DNA of 64,000 nucleotides from Lachnospiraceae bacterium (GTDB taxonomy: Bacteria > Bacillota > Clostridia > Lachnospirales > Lachnospiraceae), in assembly GCA_910574745.1 (NCBI GenBank), contig CAJTCE010000003.1, positions 2,000 to 65,999 on the forward strand. The letters run 5' to 3'. A model generated the notes under the pieces. That model made no database searches. It had not been told where the DNA came from and was given only the letters and a program-made list of their open reading frames with translations. This document shows positions 1 through 8,055 of the stretch, piece after piece (position 1 is the stretch's first letter; each line of letters starts with the position of its first letter). The translations under genes and the position numbers were made by a program.

Positions 1-320
1 GAAAGGTCATGGCTAAATACGCTAACCCACTGGTTCTCATTCTTGATGAGTGGCTTCTTCTAAAACCAACAGAAGCCGAGCAGAAGGATATCTTTGAACT
101 CCTTCATCGCAGACGTAAGAAATCATCTACGATTTTCTGCTCCCAGTATGAATTTGAAGAATGGTACGATCAGCTTGGTGGTGATGACAGTCCCCTTGCA
201 GATGCAATCATTGACCGCATTGCTCATGACAGTTATCGAATAAATGTCACAAGCATTGATGCTGAACATGATCGATCAATGCGAGAGGTATATGGCTTGG
301 ATAAAGCATTACGCGAGTAA
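1..320 (+). CDS. istB: IS21-family ATP-binding helper protein (IstB), 3' part only
   Basis: IstB is the AAA+ ATPase helper of IS21-type transposition; it acts with the IstA transposase in target selection. The frame is open to the window edge (codons before the first visible ATG at 9 read on in frame), so this is the C-terminal part of a longer gene. The visible 103 residues show the family's second half: a Walker-B-like LVLILDEW segment, then ELLHRRRKKSSTIFCSQYEF with a sensor-like Ser/Gln stretch, then the conserved ADAIIDRIAHDSYRINV segment. The istA partner should lie upstream of the window. Whether the element is intact cannot be seen from here. Confidence 0.85.
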   Translation, partial: KVMAKYANPLVLILDEWLLLKPTEAEQKDIFELLHRRRKKSSTIFCSQYEFEEWYDQLGGDDSPLADAIIDRIAHDSYRINVTSIDAEHDRSMREVYGLDKALRE

Positions 321-681
321 ACTCGCATAAGCGGTTCCCGCAAGCCCGGACAGCCGGTTTCCCGTCTGCCGGATTTGCGGTGTTACCGCACAGGAATATT
401 CACGAAGAGCTTGAAAATATAGCACCATGGAATCCGAAGGTTCAGAAATGCTGTGTTAATAAATCATAGGGGCTGCGTCCTGGAAACAGAAATTTACAGA
501 GTGATACCCTAACATTCAGCGCTTACTGATAAACTTTGCTTGTCCATATGGACAGCCTCCTTTGTTTTGAGATTGGCTTGCGATACCTTTCTCATTCTAA
601 CATAGGAGGCTTTTTATTGTTTTCCTACACGCTCCTGCTTACTCCATTCTCCCCAGCATAGCTGGGGGATTAGGATTTTTA
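321..681. other. Gene-free stretch between istB and the AT-rich locus
   Basis: No convincing ORF is seen. The stretch holds a perfect 14-base palindrome at 541-554 (TGTCCATATGGACA), a long-loop inverted repeat (AGCCTCCT at 554-561, AGGAGGCT at 604-611, followed by TTTTTATTG), and a short strong hairpin at 651-667. One of these probably marks the right end of the IS element, but I could not identify its terminal inverted repeat with only one end in view. Confidence 0.5.
651..678 (+). terminator. Probable Rho-independent terminator after istB
   Basis: Seven-base perfect arms (CCCCAGC at 651-657, GCTGGGG at 661-667) with a 3-base loop are followed by GATTAGGATTTTTATT on the plus strand. The T-rich side fits plus-strand transcripts leaving the IS element and would shield the minus-strand gene that ends at 682. 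Confidence 0.5.
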
Positions 682-1458
682 TTAATCAAAAAATATATCT
701 GTTTTATCTTCTATATTCTCTATCTCAACTCTGCCATTATTTTTATCTATTGGAATAATTAAAAAATAATTATTCTTATGCCTTTTGATTCTATTAAATA
801 ATATTTCTGTATTATTAATAAAAATTTTTATTACATTAACTTTTTCAATATGATGAGTATTAAAAATGATATGCACGGTTTTGCTAACTTTCTTTTCTAT
901 AAGCGGTCTATGTCTAATGAGAATTAAATAATCTTTTTCATCATCAACATAGTAGTCAACATTAGCAATACGTATATACCTACCACGTTCACTTTCACTT
1001 ATTTTTATACAACTATTTTCAATTCTATAATTTATGTTCTCAATATTATCTTCTGCTTTCCTATAAAAAGTAAATTTAGAAAAATCAGACAAGTAACTAT
1101 GTACATAGCTGTTTGTTAAAGGTCCGCCTATATGTATTTCATCACTATTTTCATAACGTTGTAATAAATCCATTCGATTACCTATAGGAATTTCACAATC
1201 TATTTCTAGCTTTTTACAGATATCCATTAAAGCTTTTAAATATTCAAGACAATTTATCGTTACTAATTCGTGTAAAGAATTATTTACCATTTCCTTTTTA
1301 AAAACAGAAAAAGTAACTGCAACAACTTTATGTTTAAATCCCATTATCCTTTTGAGCTGCATATTTTTTTTATAATCCATAAACTTTTCAATTATTTTTT
1401 TTAAAATGGAAAAAACAAAAGATATATTATCCCAAATAATTTCAAAAAGTATCTTCAT
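682..1458 (-). CDS. Hypothetical protein, AT-rich distal gene of the polysaccharide locus
   Basis: 258 residues, not recognised. It has an amphipathic or possibly membrane-touching N-terminus (residues 1-35), a basic stretch, then mixed alpha/beta sequence with a GGPLTN motif near residue 115 and a DYLILIRHR motif near residue 180, followed by beta-rich sequence and an acidic C-terminus. GGPxxN followed by DYxLIxR is reminiscent of Rossmann-like proteins, but that is an impression, not an assignment. It starts 20 bases after the stop of the putative glycosyltransferase upstream, with a GGAG-type ribosome site, so the two are probably cotranscribed. Base composition is far more AT-rich than the housekeeping genes, suggesting acquired DNA. 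Function unknown. Confidence 0.6.
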   Translation of the reverse strand: MKILFEIIWDNISFVFSILKKIIEKFMDYKKNMQLKRIMGFKHKVVAVTFSVFKKEMVNNSLHELVTINCLEYLKALMDICKKLEIDCEIPIGNRMDLLQRYENSDEIHIGGPLTNSYVHSYLSDFSKFTFYRKAEDNIENINYRIENSCIKISESERGRYIRIANVDYYVDDEKDYLILIRHRPLIEKKVSKTVHIIFNTHHIEKVNVIKIFINNTEILFNRIKRHKNNYFLIIPIDKNNGRVEIENIEDKTDIFFD

Positions 1459-1478
1459 AAAAATATAATTTTCTCCTT

Positions 1479-2234
1479 TTAAAATCTAAATATAATGTTA
1501 CATTTAAAAATATGAAAAAAAGACAGAACATTAAACAATATTTTTTTCCCTAACGCTTCCTTCTTATAAATTAAGCCATTCCCTGCACATTCTCCTAATA
1601 TATATGGATATATTGGAAAATTATCATAATTTTTATTTTTGTTTATTGCTTCAAAAAATACACTCTCTAATTGTCGATCATCACTATCATCCACATTAGT
1701 ATACAACTCTTTTAAAATAACATCATAGTAACTTGTTTGAACAAAATAAAATTTAGTATCAATTACAGGTTTTTTATTAGGCAAAAATTTTATTAAATTT
1801 ACATCTGGATTAAAATAATTTTTTTTAAAATTTATCTTTCTAATAATATGATTTATATTAACTACTTGTAATCTTCCTGTTACTTTAAAAAAACAAGTTA
1901 TATCCGATTTAAATTTACTATTTAATAATACATACTTTATTATCTCTCCTTCTCCATATCCCTTCCCTCGCTTTAGAACCATATCTTGATCGCCAAGGAA
2001 ACTCAACCACTCAAATTCTTTTCTCTTACTAAATGCCATTTCTTTTAAGATCTTATCATTGTAAAAATAGGCACTATTTTCTCCAAAAATTATAATATCA
2101 AAACAAGAATTTAGGATATAAAATTCGATACAATTAATATATTGCCTTAAACGTACTGTACTATCTTTAAGTATCAAGTAAGGTATATTAGGATTTGGTT
2201 GAATACACCCCGTTATTATAAGAACTTTTTTCAT
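1479..2234 (-). CDS. Putative capsule-associated glycosyltransferase-like protein
   Basis: 251 residues. The N-terminus MKKVLIITGC with a following beta-alpha pattern, a GYGEGEIIKY segment near residue 92 and a KVTGRL motif near residue 118 resemble small proteins annotated in capsule clusters as glycosyltransferases or hypothetical proteins with a K-x-TGR-x signature. No clear DxD metal-binding pair is placed with certainty (DDSDDRQ occurs near residue 182). The ribosome site AAAGGGAAG precedes the ATG. It is AT-rich and codirectional with the polysaccharide genes, so a role in modifying the repeat unit is plausible but inferred. It could instead be an enzyme of another fold. Confidence 0.45.
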   Translation of the reverse strand: MKKVLIITGCIQPNPNIPYLILKDSTVRLRQYINCIEFYILNSCFDIIIFGENSAYFYNDKILKEMAFSKRKEFEWLSFLGDQDMVLKRGKGYGEGEIIKYVLLNSKFKSDITCFFKVTGRLQVVNINHIIRKINFKKNYFNPDVNLIKFLPNKKPVIDTKFYFVQTSYYDVILKELYTNVDDSDDRQLESVFFEAINKNKNYDNFPIYPYILGECAGNGLIYKKEALGKKILFNVLSFFHIFKCNIIFRF

Positions 2235-2263
2235 TTACTTCCCTTTCTTATTGAATTACTTTC

Positions 2264-2464
2264 TTATGCCCAATCTGCCAGATGTACATCTTGTCGGTAT
2301 TGATTAGAATTCCCGCCTCTAGGTACACTTTCAATATTCGCTTTTCAACAATCACCCCCCTGTTCGTGTGGACATATACCCTTATGTGAATGACTTTCGT
2401 GGTGCTGTACAAAGTAAATAGAACGACCACTTGAATCTCTTACATAGAAATCAAAATCTTTCAT
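2264..2464 (-). pseudogene. Small ORF interrupted by one in-frame UGA
   Basis: An ATG at 2464 with a good ribosome site (AGAGG, 8 bases upstream) opens a 39-codon frame (MKDFDFYVRD..., Cys/His-rich near its end) that stops at TGA (2345-2347). The same frame then stays open for 26 hydrophilic codons to TAA at 2264. Read through, it would be a 66-residue protein with a natural-looking composition, better than the overlapping hydrophobic frame at 2248-2430. I do not recognise the family. Likely a nonsense-mutated small gene, or a genuine 39-residue peptide. Confidence 0.3.
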
Positions 2465-2553
2465 GACATTTACCTCTGTCCAGATGATTATCAATTAAAT
2501 TTTAGTACACTATCAGCATTATCATAACTAGTACAAAAAACAGAAACTCTATT

Positions 2554-2871
2554 TCATAAAATATTACCATAATTTCCGACACAAAGCTCCACAAAACTAC
2601 AATATATAGTTTGTATGAATTGCACAATACCATATATGGTAACACAAAATACTGTATTACCAAATATAGTAATACCATATATTGTCTGAACAAATTCTAA
2701 AAATTGCATTCTAACAATAAAACTTTTATCCAAAATACACTCAAAATTAGAAATATAACCAGCCCTCAGAATAAACGGCAAAAGAATCTTTTGATATGCT
2801 AAAGACACTTGTTTTGATAGAAATCTTTTATACTCCTCAATACATAGACCAACCACTCCGCCTCCAAACAT
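2554..2871 (-). CDS. Hypothetical repeat-bearing ORF of doubtful coding status
   Basis: 105 codons beginning MFGGGVVGLC and ending in a Phe/Ile/Tyr/Val-rich tail in which TIYG- and FVQTIY-like segments recur. The tail is a translation of the palindrome cluster at 2599-2685, so its protein repeat may simply mirror DNA structure. The first ~55 residues look more protein-like. It starts 24 bases after the stop of the broken vanZ-like gene. Not recognised; it may be a gene remnant. Confidence 0.25.
   Translation of the reverse strand: MFGGGVVGLCIEEYKRFLSKQVSLAYQKILLPFILRAGYISNFECILDKSFIVRMQFLEFVQTIYGITIFGNTVFCVTIYGIVQFIQTIYCSFVELCVGNYGNIL
2599..2685. repeat. Nested palindromes and direct repeats, cruciform-capable
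   Basis: Outer arms ACAATATAT (2599-2607) and ATATATTGT (2677-2685) are exact inverted repeats. Inside lie a perfect 12-base palindrome ACCATATATGGT (2629-2640) and a second inverted repeat GTATTAC (2654-2660) / GTAATAC (2669-2675). The 12-mer AATACCATATAT also occurs as a direct repeat at 2626-2637 and 2671-2682. The block is extremely AT-rich and sits inside a doubtful ORF. Confidence 0.6.
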
Positions 2872-2894
2872 TTATTTTATTGCGTCCCTCCATT

Positions 2895-3466
2895 TCACTC
2901 TACCTTTTGTTCTCTTAAAAACCCTCTATAAAGTGTTACCCCCAATATACACCCAATCGTATTATTCAACAAATCATTCAAATCAAACCACCCCAAATGT
3001 GTTACCAACTGAATCGTTTCCGTTACCAGCGAGCAAAAAATCCAATCAAAACTACTTCCCACAATGCTTTCTGTAGTTTCTTAAAAAGGCAGGGCAGCAT
3101 GTAACCAAAAGGAACAAAAAGCAAAATATTCAAAATAATCCTCTCCAAAGGCTCTGTAGACTCTATATGAATAGAATCAAGACCTGCATTTAGTCCCTCT
3201 GTAAATATTTGCTTTATAATATTAAGAAAACCCGAATCAAAGGCAAAAACCCTCTTATAAGACCTTAAAAGCTGAAGGCGTACAAGTGCATTATCTCCTA
3301 CTTCTCTTGAAAAGAATGTAAAATATAAGAAACCATAAAAATAGACTAAAAAAGCAAAGATTTCTATGTGTTTTAAATATTTATTTCTGCTAAAACAATG
3401 TTTCAAACACGATAGAAATAACACACATCCCACAACCAGAACACCAAATACCATAACACGATTCAT
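2895..3466 (-). pseudogene. VanZ-family membrane protein gene broken by a frameshift
   Basis: The N-terminal frame (3023-3466) gives 147 residues with several hydrophobic segments and the VanZ hallmark ERIILNILLFVPFGYMLP near residues 108-125, then ends abruptly at FFARW. In the next frame the homology resumes at once: SLVTETIQLVTHLGWFDLND followed by LLNNTIGCILG, the conserved VanZ C-terminus, to a TGA at 2895. The switch is at the A6 run 3035-3040 (T6 on the coding strand); seven bases there would restore one frame of about 190 residues, the normal family length. VanZ proteins are small membrane proteins of uncertain role that often occur in surface-polysaccharide loci. A sequencing error or slippage is possible. 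Confidence 0.75.
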
Positions 3467-3491
3467 TTACTTATTTTCTCAAACATTCCCT

Positions 3492-4595
3492 CTATTTCAA
3501 CAGCTTCATTCTTATCATGACGCGCTTAACAATATTTTTTACATGCTGGATTGGATAAGCCCTAATAACAGCAGATTCAAAACTTTTTCCCTTATAAATA
3601 TTATCAAAAAATTTTTCCCTCTCAAGGGGGAGCGATGTTGGATGATTAAGCTGCTGATTATTTCTTATTGCATTCTCTAAATCCACATCTCTTAATTCAA
3701 CAGCACTATTATTTATCATCCACCTTCCCTTTTCCGTATTCGCCAAAATCAGAGAAATCCCCTTTCTTTGTTCATTAACAGAGAGCATACTCCCCCATGA
3801 ATCTCCCAAAGTTACATCCGAAATTCTTTCTTTACGTGCAAATTTGCAATAATAGCAGTTTTCAGTATAAGAGCATCCTCTGAGGAATACCAGCATATAA
3901 CTGTCTAATATTCGTTTTCCGGACAAGGACGAATTATTGATTTCCAAATGAAAATTATGATTATCTCTAAACTTTATTGTAAAAATATTTTCTAATTTCA
4001 TGCTATGGTCTAAAAGATATTCTTGTAATAAAAGCGGAGATGGCGTTCCATGGCAGATCAAATCAATTGTATATAAATTCTCATTATCTCCGACAAAATT
4101 AACCAAAGAAGCAACCTGACACGGTAAGCCAACAAAAAGTACTTTAAATCCTTTTTTCAGGTTTTCTGCGATCTCCCTGTATACATATTTGGGATTACTC
4201 TTCACATATTTTGATCCGCGTAACTCTTCAAGCTCTTCTACCTTATCAATACAACTAAACTGAAACTCTCCATCTTTGAAAATGCAGCTATAAACTCTTC
4301 CCTTAGATTCCACAAATCCCTTCTCAATTTCATATGCCAGGCCGCCAGAAGAAGACTTATTCCTTGACCCGTCTTCCTTCGCCCAGCCCTGTTTCCAGAA
4401 TATGGAAGTTCTAAACTTTGGTTGTACATTATACTGACACACCTTACGACAGGCATTACAGTTAATGCATTTGTCCAAATTAATAACTGCATTATACTCG
4501 CTGATAGTTTCTATAATTTCAATTGCCTTTTGAGAACAAACATTAATACACGCTCTGCAACCAGAGCACATTTTTTCATCACAAACTGTATTCAA
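3492..4595 (-). CDS. Coenzyme F420 hydrogenase/dehydrogenase beta-subunit-like Fe-S protein
   Basis: 367 residues. The N-terminus carries two ferredoxin-type 4Fe-4S motifs: CSGCRACINVC (Cys 10-20) and CINCNACRKVC (Cys 42-52). The rest matches the FrhB/FdhB-like C-terminal domain, including GLPCQVASL near residue 155, LICHGTPSP near 180 and a CSYTENCYYCKFA cysteine cluster near 240. Such genes commonly sit beside polysaccharide pyruvyltransferases in Firmicute capsule loci, as here (54 bases after the next gene upstream). F420 itself is not expected in this organism; family members act as flavin and Fe-S oxidoreductases. The redox step it performs in polysaccharide synthesis is not established. 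Confidence 0.8.
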   Translation of the reverse strand: MNTVCDEKMCSGCRACINVCSQKAIEIIETISEYNAVINLDKCINCNACRKVCQYNVQPKFRTSIFWKQGWAKEDGSRNKSSSGGLAYEIEKGFVESKGRVYSCIFKDGEFQFSCIDKVEELEELRGSKYVKSNPKYVYREIAENLKKGFKVLFVGLPCQVASLVNFVGDNENLYTIDLICHGTPSPLLLQEYLLDHSMKLENIFTIKFRDNHNFHLEINNSSLSGKRILDSYMLVFLRGCSYTENCYYCKFARKERISDVTLGDSWGSMLSVNEQRKGISLILANTEKGRWMINNSAVELRDVDLENAIRNNQQLNHPTSLPLEREKFFDNIYKGKSFESAVIRAYPIQHVKNIVKRVMIRMKLLK

Positions 4596-4649
4596 AACAT
4601 TTTTCCTTCCTCTTACGTCAATACTCTGAAAAATTTTTATAAATAATCT

Positions 4650-5783
4650 CTATTTGTTTAATGCAATCTGCAGGTATTTGTATGATTCATCCATAAGCAT
4701 ATTTCTTTCTCTCTCCACTAGAATATAATTAATAGCTCTCTTATTATCAAGATCAGCTTTAATGTCGGAGTTTTCACAAACAATACGATCCTCCAATCCT
4801 AAAGAATTTAGAAGATCTATCATTCTTATCCCTCTTGTCGAGTGAGGAATACAATAGAAGTCTTTATGAAATACTATTGAAAATGCGCACCCATGATAAG
4901 AATTTGATACAACACAGGCAGCATTTTTTATAAGATTCAAAAATTCAGAAGGTCCACATGAACTCTCAGTAAATATAACTCTTCTACCTTTATATTTATT
5001 GTTTTTTCTTCCAAAGGCTACAACTATACAATTATTTTGATATGCCAATTGATTAACAGTTTCAATCAGTTTATCAGACTTTTCAAGAGAAATAGCAAAT
5101 ATATAATCCTCTTGTATTAATGGGGTCTTACTATAAAAATTGTCCCATTCAGAATCTATCGTTAATAATGTTGGATCCAGTACAGTCGTTATTGCTTTCT
5201 CTGTCAGCGGCCCCAACTGATCTGCAGCACTTTTTTCACGTACCGAGACATAATCTAAATGAATAAGATTCTTTTTATAGTCTTTAAATTCTCTACCTGA
5301 AAGATTGGTCGTTCCTATACTTGGTGCATAAGCAATCTTAGGAACATTACCTTTAACAAAGTCTAAAAAATATGTAGGATTAACTCCTTCCGCCATTAAC
5401 GGACTCCAAACCAGGTCGCTCCCGACTATATAAGCGTCATACCCCTGACATTTTTGTATCAATTCTTCATGGGAAAGATATACTTGATCGCTAATCCTCA
5501 GATACTTCTTTATGAATTTGTCATATAGATTTCTTTGCGTATAATTAGCGGGAAGACGAGCAACATCCGCAAAAATACGTCGGATTCTTTTTATAAGATC
5601 AGGTTCGTTCATGATACGAACTATTCCAAATAATTTTCTATCTACCTCGATACGTCGGATCCTGTAATCTATTAATTCAGAATCAACTCCCATTTTGGGC
5701 AACACTATAGAATTAGTCGCACAAGCCTGGAGAACAGCTCCATTATTTATCGGCCGAAAAAATGTTAATATTCCAACTTTCAT
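4650..5783 (-). CDS. Polysaccharide pyruvyltransferase family protein
   Basis: 377 residues of the PS_pyruv_trans family, which transfers ketal pyruvate from PEP to sugars of surface polymers. The start is typical (MKVGILTFF, then NNGAVLQACA). The middle carries GSDLVWSP (about residues 121-128) and a DPTLLT segment, and the C-terminal half carries the conserved SNSYHGCAFSIVFHKDF stretch. It lies between the flippase and the Fe-S protein, spaced for one operon. Pyruvate ketals would add negative charge to the polymer. Some members of this family act on other groups, so the exact donor is inferred. Confidence 0.8.
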   Translation of the reverse strand: MKVGILTFFRPINNGAVLQACATNSIVLPKMGVDSELIDYRIRRIEVDRKLFGIVRIMNEPDLIKRIRRIFADVARLPANYTQRNLYDKFIKKYLRISDQVYLSHEELIQKCQGYDAYIVGSDLVWSPLMAEGVNPTYFLDFVKGNVPKIAYAPSIGTTNLSGREFKDYKKNLIHLDYVSVREKSAADQLGPLTEKAITTVLDPTLLTIDSEWDNFYSKTPLIQEDYIFAISLEKSDKLIETVNQLAYQNNCIVVAFGRKNNKYKGRRVIFTESSCGPSEFLNLIKNAACVVSNSYHGCAFSIVFHKDFYCIPHSTRGIRMIDLLNSLGLEDRIVCENSDIKADLDNKRAINYILVERERNMLMDESYKYLQIALNK

Positions 5784-5838
5784 TGCAAAATATTTTCTCC
5801 CACGAAATATAATGATTAATTTAGTCTCTATTCCCTAA

Positions 5839-7155
5839 TTATCCAATAAATCTATTAAACAAAATATTAAACAACTTCTTCAATGTATCTACAAAACAAA
5901 ACGGGTTAAGACTTTTTATAATAAAACTATTATTATTGACAATCGGGCGGATAATGTAACTTACCAGAAAATTTGTAAAGAATTGCGTGATCAGTGACGC
6001 CCATGCCGCGCCTGTTATTCCCCAAAACGGTATTAAAATCAAATTTAGCAATATGTTCATGAATGCACCAGATGCATTTATGATCCATAAATACCTTTGT
6101 TTATTTTCAGCAAGTATCCATATATTCCTGACAGCACCTATATATGAAAACGTCGTGTACCAAACAATTATCCTTAAAACTGGGACAGAAGTTCCATACT
6201 GGCTTCCATAAAGCAATTCTATAATATATTTTGCAAAGATTGTGATACATACACTTTGAACAAGTGACATATATATTACTATTGAATATATTTTAACCAG
6301 TTTTTCCTCATATATCTTATTGTTCATCTTTTTGCTCTCAAAAATGACAGGCCTTGCCGAATCTATCACTGCCGTAAAAACAAAACCTGTCATTCCAGCG
6401 CACGCAACTGCAGCAGAATAAAAACCTGTTGCAACATTGCCGATCATAAGTTTAAGCATAATTCGATCAGTCTGAGTAAAAACCATTACCATAAGCGCTG
6501 AAGCTATGTAATATCTGCTCCTGTTAAACATCTTGGCAGCAGTTATCTTTGAAACTTTTAATGTTTTATCAGAAAAATGATTGTATAATATGATCAATCC
6601 AATTCCAATAATTAAATACTCCAAAGCATTTGAAACTGCAAACCAGTATATATTTTTTGCTGAAACAAGAATACATATTTTATATACTGAGACTAAAAAG
6701 TACGCCACAAGGGAGAGCATAGATGTATACTTTGACATCAATCTTGCCTGAAACCAATATTGTATGACTTCAAAAATCTGGAATAACAGCACTATGCAAT
6801 ACAATGCGCATACAATGATCGTTGTCCGCTCATCTCTATTTACTGTCATGACAAATAAGATTATCCCCAAAATACAGGGTCCAGCCGAGCTCATGCACAT
6901 AGCTAATGCGCTTCCTATAATCTCGCCATCAGAAACTTCTTTATTTATGATTTCTTGAACAAGAACTGCGTTCAATCCAAGCTGCATTATAGGTATCACA
7001 AAAGCCACAAGCGATGCCGCATAGTTAATTAATCCATAATTAGACGGACCCAGGTATCTTGCTGTCATCATAGAAACAATAAGCTGTAAGATTGCCTGTA
7101 GAATCCGACAGGCAATAATCCAACCTGCGTTTGTTATGACTTTTCTTGAATTCAT
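5839..7155 (-). CDS. Polysaccharide flippase (Wzx-like, MOP superfamily)
   Basis: 438 residues, almost entirely membrane-embedded, with about 12-14 hydrophobic segments and the N-terminal pattern NAGWIIACRILQ followed by MMTARYLGPSNYGLINYAAS that is typical of oligosaccharide flippases. It would move undecaprenyl-linked repeat units across the cytoplasmic membrane to the polymerase. Its ATG overlaps the stop of the upstream glycosyltransferase by one base (TAATG), indicating translational coupling. The C-terminal RFIG is short and basic. Confidence 0.85.
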   Translation of the reverse strand: MNSRKVITNAGWIIACRILQAILQLIVSMMTARYLGPSNYGLINYAASLVAFVIPIMQLGLNAVLVQEIINKEVSDGEIIGSALAMCMSSAGPCILGIILFVMTVNRDERTTIIVCALYCIVLLFQIFEVIQYWFQARLMSKYTSMLSLVAYFLVSVYKICILVSAKNIYWFAVSNALEYLIIGIGLIILYNHFSDKTLKVSKITAAKMFNRSRYYIASALMVMVFTQTDRIMLKLMIGNVATGFYSAAVACAGMTGFVFTAVIDSARPVIFESKKMNNKIYEEKLVKIYSIVIYMSLVQSVCITIFAKYIIELLYGSQYGTSVPVLRIIVWYTTFSYIGAVRNIWILAENKQRYLWIINASGAFMNILLNLILIPFWGITGAAWASLITQFFTNFLVSYIIRPIVNNNSFIIKSLNPFCFVDTLKKLFNILFNRFIG

Positions 7156-7982
7156 TATCTTTTCCTCGGATTATTTGATACATTTTCAATTCTTCTATTA
7201 TAGTAAAGACCGGCAATCTTCTTATAATATGGATAGAACCATTCTTGTTTAACCATAAACTGTTTTATCCCGATCCCGTGCAATTGTACTTTTATCCAGG
7301 TTTTGATATATCTGTCTCTAGGGAAATACCTCTTTCTGATCTCTTTACTCTCTTTTAGCGCCATAATTCTATTTATCTGTTTCTCAGATGCACCATCCCC
7401 CCGATAGCCTGCTATAATTATAGGAATATGTATTAATTGCGTCCCGTGTATATATGCATAAACATAGTATTCATAATCTGCGGCTATTTTATATCTTTCA
7501 GAAAATACTCGTTTTTTAAGCATAACTGTAGGATATATGGTTGCCTGGTGACAAAGAACTTTTGTGAAACACACATAATCATTAAATATCTTAGGATAAT
7601 TAAGTGTAATATTACGATTTACTGTATAACAGTTGCCATAAAAAATTGTATTTGCTGAAACAGTTCTTCTTTTTATATTGTCAGCTATTTTACTGAGTAC
7701 TTCATCTTCATAAAAATAATCTCCACAATTCATAAAAATGCAAAAATCTCCCGTTGCATACTCTACAGCCTGATTCATAGCATGATATATTCCAGAATCT
7801 TTAATTCTTACAAGCGTTATCCTCTTGTCATGAGGCAGACTGTCTACACTTCCATCCGTTGAACAACCATCTTTAATGATTATTTCATAATTAACATTTT
7901 TTTGCTGAAGTACATTATTTACCGTATTGATTAATTCTATGCCTGAGTTTAAGCTAACAATTAGAACACTAAACTTTATCAT
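7155..7982 (-). CDS. Family 2 glycosyltransferase
   Basis: 275 residues beginning MIKFSVLIVSLNSG, a GT-A fold start. The nucleotide-sugar region shows KDGCSTDGSVD (near 38-48) and MNCGDYF (near 93) in the place of the DxD motif; Asn-Cys-Gly-Asp is the WcaA-like variant. I chose the ATG at 7982 because GGGAG lies five bases upstream; a TTG at 7994 would add four residues. It is coupled to the flippase by a one-base overlap. Acts on the cytoplasmic face, adding one sugar to the lipid-linked repeat unit; the sugar cannot be told from sequence. Confidence 0.8.
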   Translation of the reverse strand: MIKFSVLIVSLNSGIELINTVNNVLQQKNVNYEIIIKDGCSTDGSVDSLPHDKRITLVRIKDSGIYHAMNQAVEYATGDFCIFMNCGDYFYEDEVLSKIADNIKRRTVSANTIFYGNCYTVNRNITLNYPKIFNDYVCFTKVLCHQATIYPTVMLKKRVFSERYKIAADYEYYVYAYIHGTQLIHIPIIIAGYRGDGASEKQINRIMALKESKEIRKRYFPRDRYIKTWIKVQLHGIGIKQFMVKQEWFYPYYKKIAGLYYNRRIENVSNNPRKR

Positions 7983-8055
7983 AACCACTCCCAATAGTTA
8001 ATTGATCCATCTATAATAATTGATTAACCTATATTCCCTATTTCTCTTTCTGCCG

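Noticed and set aside
2345-2347. Selenocysteine codon in the small ORF
   Set aside because: No SECIS-like hairpin directly after the UGA and no known Sec family resemblance.
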